Assembly (NCBI RefSeq): GCF_014230055.1
Contig: NZ_JACHVA010000101.1
Span: 186,001 to 250,000, forward strand
DNA: 64,000 nt
Direction: 5' to 3'
DNA from: Puniceicoccus vermicola
GTDB taxonomy: Bacteria > Verrucomicrobiota > Verrucomicrobiia > Opitutales > Puniceicoccaceae
Shown here piece by piece: positions 45,412 to 53,275 of the stretch. The notes under the pieces were generated by a model. That model was given only the letters and a program-made list of their open reading frames with translations. It was not told where the DNA came from and ran no database searches. The position numbers and the translations under genes were made by a program. Every line of letters begins with the position of its first letter. Position 1 is the first letter of the stretch.

Positions 45412-46206
45412 ATGGAGTTGCCACTGCTTTCAGTTCTTTATTCCAGCTTGGAAATCCGGAACAATCCCGATTATTTTTGGGACAATTCCCATCGGCCTCA
45501 TGAACCGGTTGTCTGTGTGATTCAGCGAACGAAACGGGGAGCCTCGTACATCGAGGAGGGCACGAATCGTCAGATCGCGAGAGCGGGGGAGGCCATCTTA
45601 TTTCAGTATGGAGAAGACTCGCGCTACGGAATCCCGGATCGGGATTCTCTTCCGTATGAACATGAATGGGTCTGCATCAGTGGAAAGCAGGCTCCGGGGT
45701 TGTTTCGCGGGTTGCTGGACCATGTGGGCCGGAGGGTCGCCATGCCGGAGGGAAGTCAGGCTACCCGGCTCCTTCAAACGATCATCGAGAAATGTGAGCA
45801 GCGTAGTTTTGAAGACCGTTTTCATGAGTCGACGATGGCGTATTCCCTCTTGATGGCTTGTTTCCGTCTTCCTTCGAGTCAGGAGTACGAGAACGACGTG
45901 GCCCGGCTGGCGATGGAGTTCATTCTGAACCACTACCAGCATCCTTTTTCGCAGGATGACTTGGCGGATCATCTCGGGCTCAGCCGGGAGCATGTGAGCC
46001 GGCGCTTTCGTGAGGTCTACGGAGTCAGTCCTGGGCGCTATTGTAACCAGCTTCGGATGAATCGGGCGAAGGATCTTCTCAAGGTATCCTTCGCACCAAT
46101 TGCCGAGGTCGCCCTGCAATGTGGATATGCCGATGCCAACAGCTTTTCCCGTGCCCTGAAGCAATACTATAATCGATCCCCTCGGGAGATGAGAGCGGGC
46201 GACTGA
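45412..46206 (+). CDS. AraC-family transcriptional regulator
   Basis: The 264-residue product has an N-terminal sensing domain (PVVCVIQRTKRGASYIEEG, then ARAGEAILFQYGEDSRYG). The C-terminal AraC domain has FSQDDLADHLGLSREHVSRR with VYGVSPGRYCNQLRMNRA, and IAEVALQCGYADANSFSRAL with SPREMR. It is divergent from the melA-type gene and has tandem TTTGTGAT half-sites between them. Control of melA in response to a galactoside-type sugar is likely (inference). Confidence 0.93.
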   Translation: MELPLLSVLYSSLEIRNNPDYFWDNSHRPHEPVVCVIQRTKRGASYIEEGTNRQIARAGEAILFQYGEDSRYGIPDRDSLPYEHEWVCISGKQAPGLFRGLLDHVGRRVAMPEGSQATRLLQTIIEKCEQRSFEDRFHESTMAYSLLMACFRLPSSQEYENDVARLAMEFILNHYQHPFSQDDLADHLGLSREHVSRRFREVYGVSPGRYCNQLRMNRAKDLLKVSFAPIAEVALQCGYADANSFSRALKQYYNRSPREMRAGD

Positions 46207-46226
46207 TGCGGGTCGGGCATGGTCTA

Positions 46227-46261
46227 CGGAAGGGGTTGACGGTGAAATTCCAGCCCTTCCG
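46227..46261. terminator. Hairpin between convergent araC and gluconokinase genes
   Basis: CGGAAGGG (46227-46234) and CCCTTCCG (46254-46261) are perfect 8-bp arms with a 19-base loop in the 62-base gap between two convergent genes. Confidence 0.45.
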
Positions 46262-46268
46262 AAAGTGA

Positions 46269-46814
46269 TCAGTTTGCTGGGTCCGAAGAGGATGGCGGTT
46301 GGTCTTCGGGAGTGGGAGAGATGTGACTTTTAATCTCTCGAAGAATCTCGTCAATCTCCAGGTCGCCCCGAATGCGAATGGCGTTCTTCGGGGCTTCGAG
46401 AGTCTCTAGCTGAGAGGCGAGTAGGCTGGCCGGCATAAAGTGGCCCGTTCGTTCGGCGAGCCGCCTCGCGAGGATCTCCTCCCTGGGATCGAGCCAGATG
46501 ATTATGCAATTTGTCCCGGCACAGAGAATGGAGCGATAGCTCTCTCTGAGGGCACTACAGGCGAGGACAACGGATTCGCCCGCAGCGAAATGTCTGCGCA
46601 CCTCTTCGTGAATCCGTTGCATCCAAGGAATTCGGTCCTCGTCGGTGAGCGGAATCCCGTTGGCCATTTTCGCCCGATTGGCTTCTCCGTGGAAGTCATC
46701 GGCGTCGAGAAAGGGGATATGGAGCTCTTCGGCGAGCTTTTGCCCGACGGTCGTTTTTCCACAGCCACTGACTCCCATGACGAGGAAAAGGGTCGGTAAA
46801 GAAACTTTTTGCAT
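46269..46814 (-). CDS. gntK: Gluconokinase (GntK/IdnK type)
   Basis: The 181-residue product begins LFLVMGVSGCGKTTVGQKLA, where GVSGCGKTT is the Walker A loop. It continues with FLDADDFHGEANRAKMANGI, DEDRIPWMQRI, VVLACSALRESYRSIL and GHFMPASLLASQLETLE, all conserved in thermoresistant gluconokinases. It phosphorylates gluconate to 6-phosphogluconate in the cytoplasm. In this sugar region it could serve an oxidative route for galactose- or glucose-type acids. The C-terminal 10 residues (DQPPSSSDPAN) look like a disordered tail. A stump of a related gene survives at 28184. Confidence 0.93.
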   Translation of the reverse strand: MQKVSLPTLFLVMGVSGCGKTTVGQKLAEELHIPFLDADDFHGEANRAKMANGIPLTDEDRIPWMQRIHEEVRRHFAAGESVVLACSALRESYRSILCAGTNCIIIWLDPREEILARRLAERTGHFMPASLLASQLETLEAPKNAIRIRGDLEIDEILREIKSHISPTPEDQPPSSSDPAN

Positions 46815-47445
46815 ACAGAATAACTACAAGGTTCGAGTCGCAAGCGCGGGGTTCCTACAATTTAACGAGCACGCAAAAGCGTGCATAGCCCAAGAATTGA
46901 ATTTGTGTTTTAAAGTTGCGATTCAAGCCGACAGATTAAAGCCCATTTTTTTTTAATGTCCTTATTGGAGAGTTTCGAATTCTATTCATGACGACTCAGT
47001 GGGTGGGTTGCTTGAGCGCCCACCTACGACCGGAGAGGAATGGTGAGAGCCATTTCTACGAAATTCATAACCGCAGGCACTTCTGTCGTCACTTTACCGG
47101 AGGGGGAGCGGGTAACCCCATTGCAGCTCGTAACCATTGATATCCAGCTTCTACTCCGCCAGACCAATCGCAGGGCATCTCATCGGACGGCTTACCCTCC
47201 TGAGACGATTGGCGCTAACATAGATTAAATTTTGTACTGTGCCCCAAGCGACCCAACCCAGACATGCATCGGGTGGGGCGGTACTCTTGAGAAGGATAGC
47301 GTTTCCGGTAAGGCTGAGGGTTGGCTCCTCCTCGAATTGTTCATCCCTATCAAGAATACGCTCCCAGCGAAACCATGTTCTGAGGAACCGCGTGCATCAA
47401 TCTTGCTCGCACGACCTCGACTGAGTCCCGTTGGCTTCCCTAATA
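46815..47445. other. Gene-free region left of the SIR2-TPR gene
   Basis: About 630 bases hold no convincing coding region. Two structures stand out. One is a perfect 6-bp hairpin (arms GCACGC and GCGTGC, 46869-46884). The other is a longer interrupted inverted repeat at 47234-47284, with arms GTAC/GTAC, GCCCC/GGGGC and ACCC/GGGT. The second lies downstream of the SIR2 gene and could act in transcript ending. Confidence 0.5.
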
Positions 47446-49191
47446 TCAAGCCCATCTCCGTCGGAGAAATCTCATCCAAGGCGAATACTCACATTGTGCA
47501 AAGTGGTATTCTTCAGCAGACTTCAAAGCCGCGTCGTCCGGTCGAAATTGACGCCGGAGGCGAAAGAGCTTGTATGCTTCGGGGTGCACACCTAGCTCCG
47601 CCGCCAACTCACTCCACTTTCGAGCTTCTTCCTCCCACTCAGATGTCCGAGAGTCTGCTTGGGCTCGAAACGCCTGCATTTGAGCCAAGGTATACCCAAT
47701 TTCTTCGAAACCTTCAGATGCAGAATAAGTTCGCTGGGAAATCTTCACTATGTTGCCGACATCGAAACGGGCGACCCAGAGCACCAAATGATGGTAGTTC
47801 GCATAGGCTCCGGACTCAAGTAGCACGTCTTCCTGAGACTGAAGTCTTTTTGCAGCTATTCGTTGAATAGCCCGTCTTAGCCATGCAAAGCCTCTGTAGT
47901 GTGCAAAAACTCGATACATAAAGCTAAGAGCCAAGAGTCGCGTTTGTCTCACCTCAGCAGACAGACCAAAATCCACCTCTGCTATTGCGCTAGCGCGCCG
48001 AGCCGCAATCGCACCCCGGAGTAAACGACCATACATGCGCGAGTTGTCGCTGATACCCACGAGATATCGAGAAGCTGTTTCTATAGAGGCAGTGTCTTCA
48101 ACCAGCTCCAGTGCAGTTGCGTACGCACGCGCCGCGCACCTATACTTTCCACTTTTATGCAAAGCATCAGCCCGAAGCGCATGGGCTTCAGCAACTAATT
48201 CCGCCGTCTCGAGTGAGTGATGATCCACTTCGACAATCTCGCGTGCGGCCTTGGCCGCGTACGACAGATGATTCAGCAACGCTACGCGCCACAAAGCCAA
48301 TTCGGCATCTGAGAATATTAGCGCCAACCGTTCTTTTGGAAAACTGATTTCGGAATTCTGAAGATTGAGTTCTTCTCCAAACAAAAGCGGAAGCCAATAT
48401 CTCAGATCACCCTCCAATAACGTGCCATTATGCCGTGTCAGCACTCGTTTGCCGCCAATTCCAAGATCTTCACGTCTATAAGCTAGCCATATGATTCGGT
48501 TGATGGGTAGTTTCTCGATTTCCGGGCAAATCTCAAAATCTCGTCCTGAATATCCTATAACCAAGAGGGTGCGGTTTTTAATCAATGACTTAAAAAGAGC
48601 CGCCTTTTTACCCGACATTCTGGCCTCTTGAGTTAAGGCGAAGATTAGTGTTTCACCATTGGAATCGTCCGCGCTGCCATGAATCTTGAAGTAGTAGCGA
48701 GTGTGCGTGTCGCTCAAAGTAGGCTCATTGACTACCCGCGTCAGAGAGCCGAATCGCTCCCCCTCACAACTGCTGACATGAGCTAGTGCAGTGTCTAGCG
48801 CTGTATCGTAATTCGTTGTTATTAGGTCACTAATGACGTTCAGCTTAACCTGTTGGGCTAAGAGCTCGTGAAGCGGATTAGGTTTCGCTATGCCATACAG
48901 GTTTCTCAGGAATAATCGTATTCGGCGCTCGTCAGGGGACTTTTCTAGGATGACCTCGAAAGGCAGGCTCTTGATCTTGTCCGGGAACTGATCATCTATT
49001 TCAAGACGGTCTGAAATTGGTCCAGTTGGAAACAAAAGGTCATATATGGCCGAGGTGAAACTCGCTCCTGTCGCTAAAGAGGTGGGTGACCAACTCGAAA
49101 TTCCTGAACCCAATAGTGCAGTCACCTTGGTCTCGTGAACTAATTCATCAAGGCTCTCCAGAGTGTTTCCTTCCTCAATAATCTTGTACAT
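47446..49191 (-). CDS. SIR2-like domain protein with C-terminal TPR-type repeats, candidate phage-defence effector
   Basis: The 581-residue product begins with a SIR2-like Rossmann domain: VTALLGSGISSWSPTSLATG (about 23-42), ISDLITTNYDTALDTALAH (about 128), YYFKIHGSADD (about 174, with the catalytic-type His), and TLLVIGYSGRDFEICPEIEK (about 216). From about residue 310 to the end there are alpha-helical pairs rich in Ala/Leu with TPR-like spacing (EAHALRADALHKSGKYRCAA, RAYATALELVED). SIR2-like NADases fused to sensor repeats are known defence effectors (for example DSR proteins and ThsA) that deplete NAD on infection. There is no partner gene on the same strand. Codon use looks less biased than in its sugar-locus neighbours, suggesting transfer. 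Confidence 0.75.
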   Translation of the reverse strand: MYKIIEEGNTLESLDELVHETKVTALLGSGISSWSPTSLATGASFTSAIYDLLFPTGPISDRLEIDDQFPDKIKSLPFEVILEKSPDERRIRLFLRNLYGIAKPNPLHELLAQQVKLNVISDLITTNYDTALDTALAHVSSCEGERFGSLTRVVNEPTLSDTHTRYYFKIHGSADDSNGETLIFALTQEARMSGKKAALFKSLIKNRTLLVIGYSGRDFEICPEIEKLPINRIIWLAYRREDLGIGGKRVLTRHNGTLLEGDLRYWLPLLFGEELNLQNSEISFPKERLALIFSDAELALWRVALLNHLSYAAKAAREIVEVDHHSLETAELVAEAHALRADALHKSGKYRCAARAYATALELVEDTASIETASRYLVGISDNSRMYGRLLRGAIAARRASAIAEVDFGLSAEVRQTRLLALSFMYRVFAHYRGFAWLRRAIQRIAAKRLQSQEDVLLESGAYANYHHLVLWVARFDVGNIVKISQRTYSASEGFEEIGYTLAQMQAFRAQADSRTSEWEEEARKWSELAAELGVHPEAYKLFRLRRQFRPDDAALKSAEEYHFAQCEYSPWMRFLRRRWA

Positions 49192-49320
49192 CAGGCTTCT
49201 CGTCCTTTCCTATCGCTACTACAACCCACTTTTTTCGTAGGCGAACTGAACGATAGAGAAAAAGGTCTTCCAGAATTTACATTGCTTTAGCAGAAGAGAA
49301 TAGCTCTAAAGAATCAAGAC

Positions 49321-49632
49321 CTTGTAGGACGTTTTTGGGTTCGCTTCACGCGGGAAGCGGACGAAGATCTAGTCTCGATTGCTCGATACACGAGGTGGCA
49401 GTGGGTGGATTCCCCGTGTCGGACTTACATCGAGGAAATCTTTTCGCTGTTTGAGCGGATCACGATTTCGCCGCAGTCCAGTTAAGGCGCGGATTACATT
49501 CGGCCCGACCTTCGCAAACAGATCCATACCAAGCGAATGCACGCGGTCTATTTTCGAGTGGGCGATGATGGGATTGTGGAAATTCTTCTAGTCCTGCACG
49601 CCAGGCAGGACCGCGATTCGGCTTTCGAATGA
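49321..49632 (+). pseudogene. RelE/ParE-type toxin remnant with an in-frame stop
   Basis: One frame reads LVGRFWVRFTREADEDLVSI then ARYTRWQWVDSP, YIEEIFSLFERITISPQSS, TAA (49483-49485), and on in the same frame as GADYIRPDLRKQIHTKRM then AVYFRVGDDGIVEILLVLHA and RQDRD. The order (TREAxxDL, YIExIFxxFERI, IRPDLRK, YFRV, LLVLHARQD) matches ParE toxins from end to end. A nonsense change replaces the usual Gly-Arg after SPxS. There is no ATG at the expected start and no antitoxin gene next to it, so it should be dead. Confidence 0.72.
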
Positions 49633-49662
49633 GAACGTCAGAAGTCTCATTGCCCGGTCAGT

Positions 49663-49683
49663 CAAGAATCGAGACGTGACGTC
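49663..49683 (+). repeat. Left copy of a 21-base direct repeat flanking the wHTH/nucleotidyltransferase pair
   Basis: The 21-base sequence starts CAAGAATCGAGAC and ends GTGACGTC. It matches 51201-51221 at 20 of 21 bases. Confidence 0.65.
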
Positions 49684-49791
49684 TTCTGATGGTCCTCCAA
49701 GGAACTTGTGGACCCCATCCGGATCTTCCCTCAATTGCATGTCAGGTTGCCCAGCACGTGCTTCTGGGAGGTGGCTTGATTTTCTCTTGCG

Positions 49792-49810
49792 TATTCGCAA
49801 TTCGCGAATA
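49792..49810. promoter_or_regulatory. Inverted repeat just upstream of the wHTH gene
   Basis: TATTCGC (49792-49798) and GCGAATA (49804-49810) are perfect 7-bp arms with a 5-base spacer, ending 7 bases before the ATG. A TATAAT hexamer follows at 49814-49819 and overlaps the start codon. The palindrome could be an autoregulatory operator. Confidence 0.45.
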
Positions 49811-49817
49811 GCGTATA

Positions 49818-50342
49818 ATGCTGATGATTAAGGCCCAAGATGTAATCGTAGCGCTGGATCTCTGCCGTTTCGAAAAAACAATGAGCACTTATGCGGAGCG
49901 TGGCTCGCGCCTCGGGATGAGTGCTTCCGAGGTCCATGCTGCAGTTCGCCGCTTGGAAAAGGCCCGGTTGTTGGATCCCGAAACCGGAGTGGTGCGTCGG
50001 ATTCCGTTGATCGACTTTCTTGAGCATGGCGTTCCCTATGCCTTCGCCGAAAGGCCCGGTGAGGTGACCCGCGGAATACCAACGGCTTGGGCGGCTCCCG
50101 TAATGGCTGATAGATTTACACAGAATTCGGAGTTGCCTCCGGTTTGGCCGGATCCGGAGGGAAAAACACAAGGCATCGCGGTCCGCCCCCTCTATCGGAG
50201 TGTCCCGAAGGCATCCCAGAGAGACTCCGGTCTCTATGATTTATTCGCATTGGTAGATGCACTCCGCATCGGAAGAGCTCGAGATCGAAAGATCGCCAAA
50301 GAAGTTCTCAAAGAAAAACTGTTGCACCATACCGCAGCTTAA
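49818..50342 (+). CDS. Winged-helix DNA-binding protein, candidate antitoxin (AbiEi-like role)
   Basis: The 174-residue product has an N-terminal winged-helix pattern: AQDVIVALDLCRF, then YAERGSRLGMSASEVHAAVR and RLEKARLLDPETGVV. A conserved-looking middle follows (VPYAFAERPGEVTRGIPTAW). The C-terminus is helical and basic (ALRIGRARDRKIAKEVLKEK). A second ATG six bases in (49824) is an equally good start. It overlaps the next gene, a nucleotidyltransferase, by 86 bases in another frame. That gene order is like AbiE-type or MenA/MenT-type toxin-antitoxin systems, where the first protein represses the operon and blocks the toxin. A palindrome sits directly upstream. Family assignment is by pattern only. 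Confidence 0.6.
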   Translation: MLMIKAQDVIVALDLCRFEKTMSTYAERGSRLGMSASEVHAAVRRLEKARLLDPETGVVRRIPLIDFLEHGVPYAFAERPGEVTRGIPTAWAAPVMADRFTQNSELPPVWPDPEGKTQGIAVRPLYRSVPKASQRDSGLYDLFALVDALRIGRARDRKIAKEVLKEKLLHHTAA

Positions 50343-51033
50343 CATCGGAGCCCTACGCGCCGTGGCGAGGCATCTCGACCCGATTGGAATCAACTATGCC
50401 TTTACGGGGGGAGCGGTTGTGAACCTCCTTCTCGATGATCCCGAGTTGGGTCCGGCCCGTCCCACCGATGATGTGGATGTCATCGTCGAAGTTGTCAGTG
50501 GTCGGGACTACGCTGCTGTGGAGGAATCCTTGCGGAATGCGGGTTTCAAAAACGCGACGGACGGTCCGCTCTGCCGGTGGAGATTGGGGAAACTGGTTGT
50601 CGACGTGATGCCAACCTCAGGGGAACGCTACGGCTTGAATACTAAGTGGTTTGCCGAAGCCTTGCAGACGGCAGAAACGGTGAGATATGCCCACACGACG
50701 CTTCGCATCGTTTCGCCAATCGGATTTCTGGCAACCAAATACCTGACCTTCACCGAAAGAGGAAAAGGAGATTTTTTGGGAAGCCACGATTTGGAGGACT
50801 TTATCGCTGTCATTGACGGCAGAAGTAGGATCGTTGAAGAAATCCAAGCGTCGCGAAGAGATTTTCAGAACTATCTGGTCGACGGAGTCCGTTCTCTGCT
50901 GGCTGAACCGGATTTCCGGGAAGCTTTGCCTGGATTTCTTCTCAGCGATTCGGCAAGCCAGTCCCGTCTCCCTTTGCTCAGGAAAAAGTTGGAAGGGATT
51001 TCCTTGATCGAAATCCGGGAGATTCGCCGGTGA
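50257..51033 (+). CDS. Nucleotidyltransferase-fold protein, candidate AbiEii-type toxin
   Basis: The protein carries GINYAFTGGAVVNLLLDD (about 48), then TDDVDVIVEVVSG (about 71-83), which is the GG-X8-10-D-X-D pattern of the DNA polymerase beta-type nucleotidyltransferase superfamily. LVVDVMPTSGERYGLNTKWF holds a third acidic residue. PIGFLATKYLTFTERGKGDF and SHDLEDFIAVID are helix-linked blocks typical of AbiEii-like proteins. The ATG at 50257 gives 258 residues and an 86-base overlap with the upstream gene. The conserved part begins only around residue 28, so translation might begin later (no other ATG is in frame before the motif). Role as a toxin is inferred from the pairing. Confidence 0.68.
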   Translation: MHSASEELEIERSPKKFSKKNCCTIPQLNIGALRAVARHLDPIGINYAFTGGAVVNLLLDDPELGPARPTDDVDVIVEVVSGRDYAAVEESLRNAGFKNATDGPLCRWRLGKLVVDVMPTSGERYGLNTKWFAEALQTAETVRYAHTTLRIVSPIGFLATKYLTFTERGKGDFLGSHDLEDFIAVIDGRSRIVEEIQASRRDFQNYLVDGVRSLLAEPDFREALPGFLLSDSASQSRLPLLRKKLEGISLIEIREIRR

Positions 51034-51737
51034 ACGAAAAAGCGCGACCCCTTCAGAGTTTCCGCATTTTGCTTTTGCTGCTATTCCGAACTTGGAAATC
51101 CGAAATCGATGAAATTATGCGCCAAGTATAGGGTGCTGGGGGAGCGGAGAAGAGGAGGGTCTTTAAGATCGTATTGGATATGAATGAGATGGGAATTATT
51201 CAAGAATCAAGACGTGACGTCCTTTGGAGTGCTTATTTTTTGCGTGAGAAGTCGAAGGCGAGGAATGAGTTGGAGATGGAGATTTCCTGGACTCCGGGGA
51301 GTCCCGTTCCGAGATTTGCAGAGATCAACCGCTCTCCAATCGATTGGCCAAAGTGGAAGTCTGATGAATCCGCTCCTTTGTCGCATACCATTCCGTTGTT
51401 GGGGGAGAAAAGATCAAGGGAGTATCCCTATTTCCCTTGGGAGCACTTAAATTGTGTTCAGTTGAATTGGCCTTGGGGAATTGGAGACCGGCCAGACGAA
51501 TCGGGCAGATCTCGCGAGCCGAGCTGAACGTGGATTACTAGAGTACATAATCCTGGTTTTCGAACTATGAGATTTTGGTTTTCACGTTCTCGAAGATTTC
51601 GTGTGGTATTGCACGCCCGAGTCGTGGATCAATTTCGGTATTTCGATGATAGTGAAAAACGGGTTGACCCCGTTGAGAAGGTATGGGTTTCTGATCCTGT
51701 GATTCTTCCTTGAATCGAATTTGCATGCACTTGAAAT
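51034..51737. other. Gene-poor region right of the nucleotidyltransferase gene
   Basis: The 704 bases hold the right copy of the 21-base repeat (51201). A 117-codon ORF (51174-51527) has no recognisable motif and starts inside that repeat zone, so I do not call it a gene. Nothing else is clear until lacI at 51738. Confidence 0.45.
51201..51221 (+). repeat. Right copy of the 21-base direct repeat
   Basis: This copy starts CAAGAATCAAGAC and ends GTGACGTC. It differs from 49663-49683 at one base and lies about 170 bases past the nucleotidyltransferase stop. Confidence 0.65.
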
Positions 51738-52829
51738 ATGGCTCCCAAACCGACATCCACGAAGCGATTAGTGACATTGGCTGATGTTGCGCGTTATGTG
51801 AATGTCAGCCCGCGGACTGTCTCCCAGGTGCTCAACGGTAGCGAGAATGCGACGACGCGTGTCAGTGAGGAGACGGCCTGGAAAGTTCGAGAAGCCGCTG
51901 AGGTTTTGAAGTACCGTCCCAGTGCTTCCGCTCGAGCCATGAAAGGGAAGGGACTGCGGCAGGTCGGGTTTATTCTCGAATACGAATTTTTGGATGGGCG
52001 GGTCCCTCCGGTGATCGGAATGCCAGCGGTTCTCGGGATTGGAGATTATCTTGCCGAGAAAGATTGGAATCTAAGCATTTGCCGGGAACAAAGAGGGGGG
52101 CTGGATTCCTCGCGCTTACCCCGTTATCTGCGGGAACACTCCGTTGATGGATTGATCTTGAATTCATCTTCTCCCGCCAAGGATGCGAAAATCCTGGAAG
52201 AGCTTCGCAAGTTTGAGATTCCTCATGTTGTGCTGAACGGATGTTCTCCGAGCAACAGCATTTGCTTGGATGACGTAGCTGGAATTCAGAAGGCATTGAC
52301 GCATTTGATTCAGTTGGGGCATTCGAAAATTGTCTATGTCGGTAAAAAAGAGGAGAGTCACCATTCGGTCGGGGTTCGACGTAACGCTTATCTTGAGGGG
52401 ATGAGCCAGACGGGTTTGCTGCCGCAGGTATGGCATTACGGAACGGGTCCCGTTGCAGACCAATCCGAGAAAAGTCGGATTTCCAAGCGGCGAGCGGAGT
52501 CTCTGGGGATCGTTGAATATTTTCGTGAGAAGCAGCCCACTGCGTTTCTGTGCTATTCCGACATAAATGCGCTCCATGTGAGCCAGGCCTTATTGGGGGC
52601 GGGCGTACGGGTGCCGGAGGATGTTTCCATCGTCGGCTATGATGATTTGCCGTACGTCTACTTGAACCATCCGGCTTTGACGACGGTCCGTTCGGAATTT
52701 TATCAGTTGGGCTTGGAAGCTGCGAAAATGTTGCTGGACCTTGTCGCAAAGCCGTCTTCGGAGTTTCCCTCCGTGGTGATTCAGCCTGAGATGATTGTCC
52801 GTAGTTCGACTTGTCCGCCGTCGTCCTAG
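51738..52829 (+). CDS. LacI-family transcriptional regulator
   Basis: The 363-residue product has the LacI headpiece at residues 11-66 (LVTLADVARYVNVSPRTVSQ, then RPSASARAMKGKGLRQVGFI). The effector domain has FEIPHVVLNGCSPSNSICLD, LIQLGHSKIVYVGKKEESHH, AFLCYSDINALHVSQALLGA and VSIVGYDDLPYVYLNHPALT, all standard LacI/GalR blocks. It differs in subtype from the two LacI proteins at 34507 and 41827, and follows the more usual pattern with YDD before the last conserved Pro. It precedes the rightward PEP-CTERM and glycosidase genes, which are its likely targets. Confidence 0.93.
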   Translation: MAPKPTSTKRLVTLADVARYVNVSPRTVSQVLNGSENATTRVSEETAWKVREAAEVLKYRPSASARAMKGKGLRQVGFILEYEFLDGRVPPVIGMPAVLGIGDYLAEKDWNLSICREQRGGLDSSRLPRYLREHSVDGLILNSSSPAKDAKILEELRKFEIPHVVLNGCSPSNSICLDDVAGIQKALTHLIQLGHSKIVYVGKKEESHHSVGVRRNAYLEGMSQTGLLPQVWHYGTGPVADQSEKSRISKRRAESLGIVEYFREKQPTAFLCYSDINALHVSQALLGAGVRVPEDVSIVGYDDLPYVYLNHPALTTVRSEFYQLGLEAAKMLLDLVAKPSSEFPSVVIQPEMIVRSSTCPPSS

Positions 52830-53275
52830 CACTTGATTTTCAGTTGATCTTTCCGGCGAGTGGTGGGGAAAAAGTGGAATTGCTTGTCCTTGGGGTTGTG
52901 CGTGGAGCAGGCTTACTAAATCAGGAGAGATTCTGGCCTCCTGTGTATCCTGAGTGCGACCGATTCGTTGAGACTCAAAGTTGGGAATCTGTTATCTGAT
53001 GCTTGTTTCAAGAGCAGATCGTAATCGCCGTCTTAAACTACCTATAACAGGTGGATCTTTGTATTTTTATTGGGTGGTTAAAAATAGTACTTGAAGTAAT
53101 GTCAGAGTTCCTTCTATTCTTTTGATTCAACGAGGAATCAAAATAGTATTTGACTTAAATCTAAGCTAAAGCTCCTCGCAAGACCGTGTTCCCAAAATTA
53201 AACCCCAAAGAAAACCACACCATGGATACAGTAACCTCAGAACGTGATTCCTTGCTAATTTCTATATGCTTCGGA
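52830..53275 (+). promoter_or_regulatory. Intergenic promoter region with inverted and direct repeats
   Basis: The gap holds a perfect 9-bp inverted repeat (arms TTTTGATTC and GAATCAAAA, 53120-53143). It also has a near-direct repeat, AAAATAGTACTTGA (53081) and AAAATAGTATTTGA (53140), about 59 bases apart. The region is A/T-rich next to its surroundings. Regulation of the following PEP-CTERM gene by the adjacent LacI protein is plausible. Confidence 0.45.

Larger units (their letters stand above)
49192..49817. other. Gene-free region apart from a ParE remnant
   Basis: The 626 bases hold the dead ParE toxin (49321-49632). They also contain two copies of AAGAATC(A/G)AGAC (49309-49320 and 49664-49675) and the inverted repeat just before 49818. 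No other coding region is convincing. Confidence 0.5.

Noticed and set aside
46869-46884. GCACGC/GCGTGC hairpin as a terminator of the gluconokinase gene
   Set aside because: It lies upstream of the gluconokinase start, not downstream, and has no T-tract.
47234-47284. attC-type integron recombination site
   Set aside because: An ACCCAAC block fits one core site, but the matching GTTRRRY partner and the usual cassette layout are absent.
47232-47870. 212-codon plus-strand ORF
   Set aside because: It is antisense to the C-terminal part of the SIR2-TPR gene and shows no domain.
51174-51527. 117-codon ORF to the right of the nucleotidyltransferase
   Set aside because: No ribosome site, no family pattern, and its start overlaps the 21-base repeat zone.
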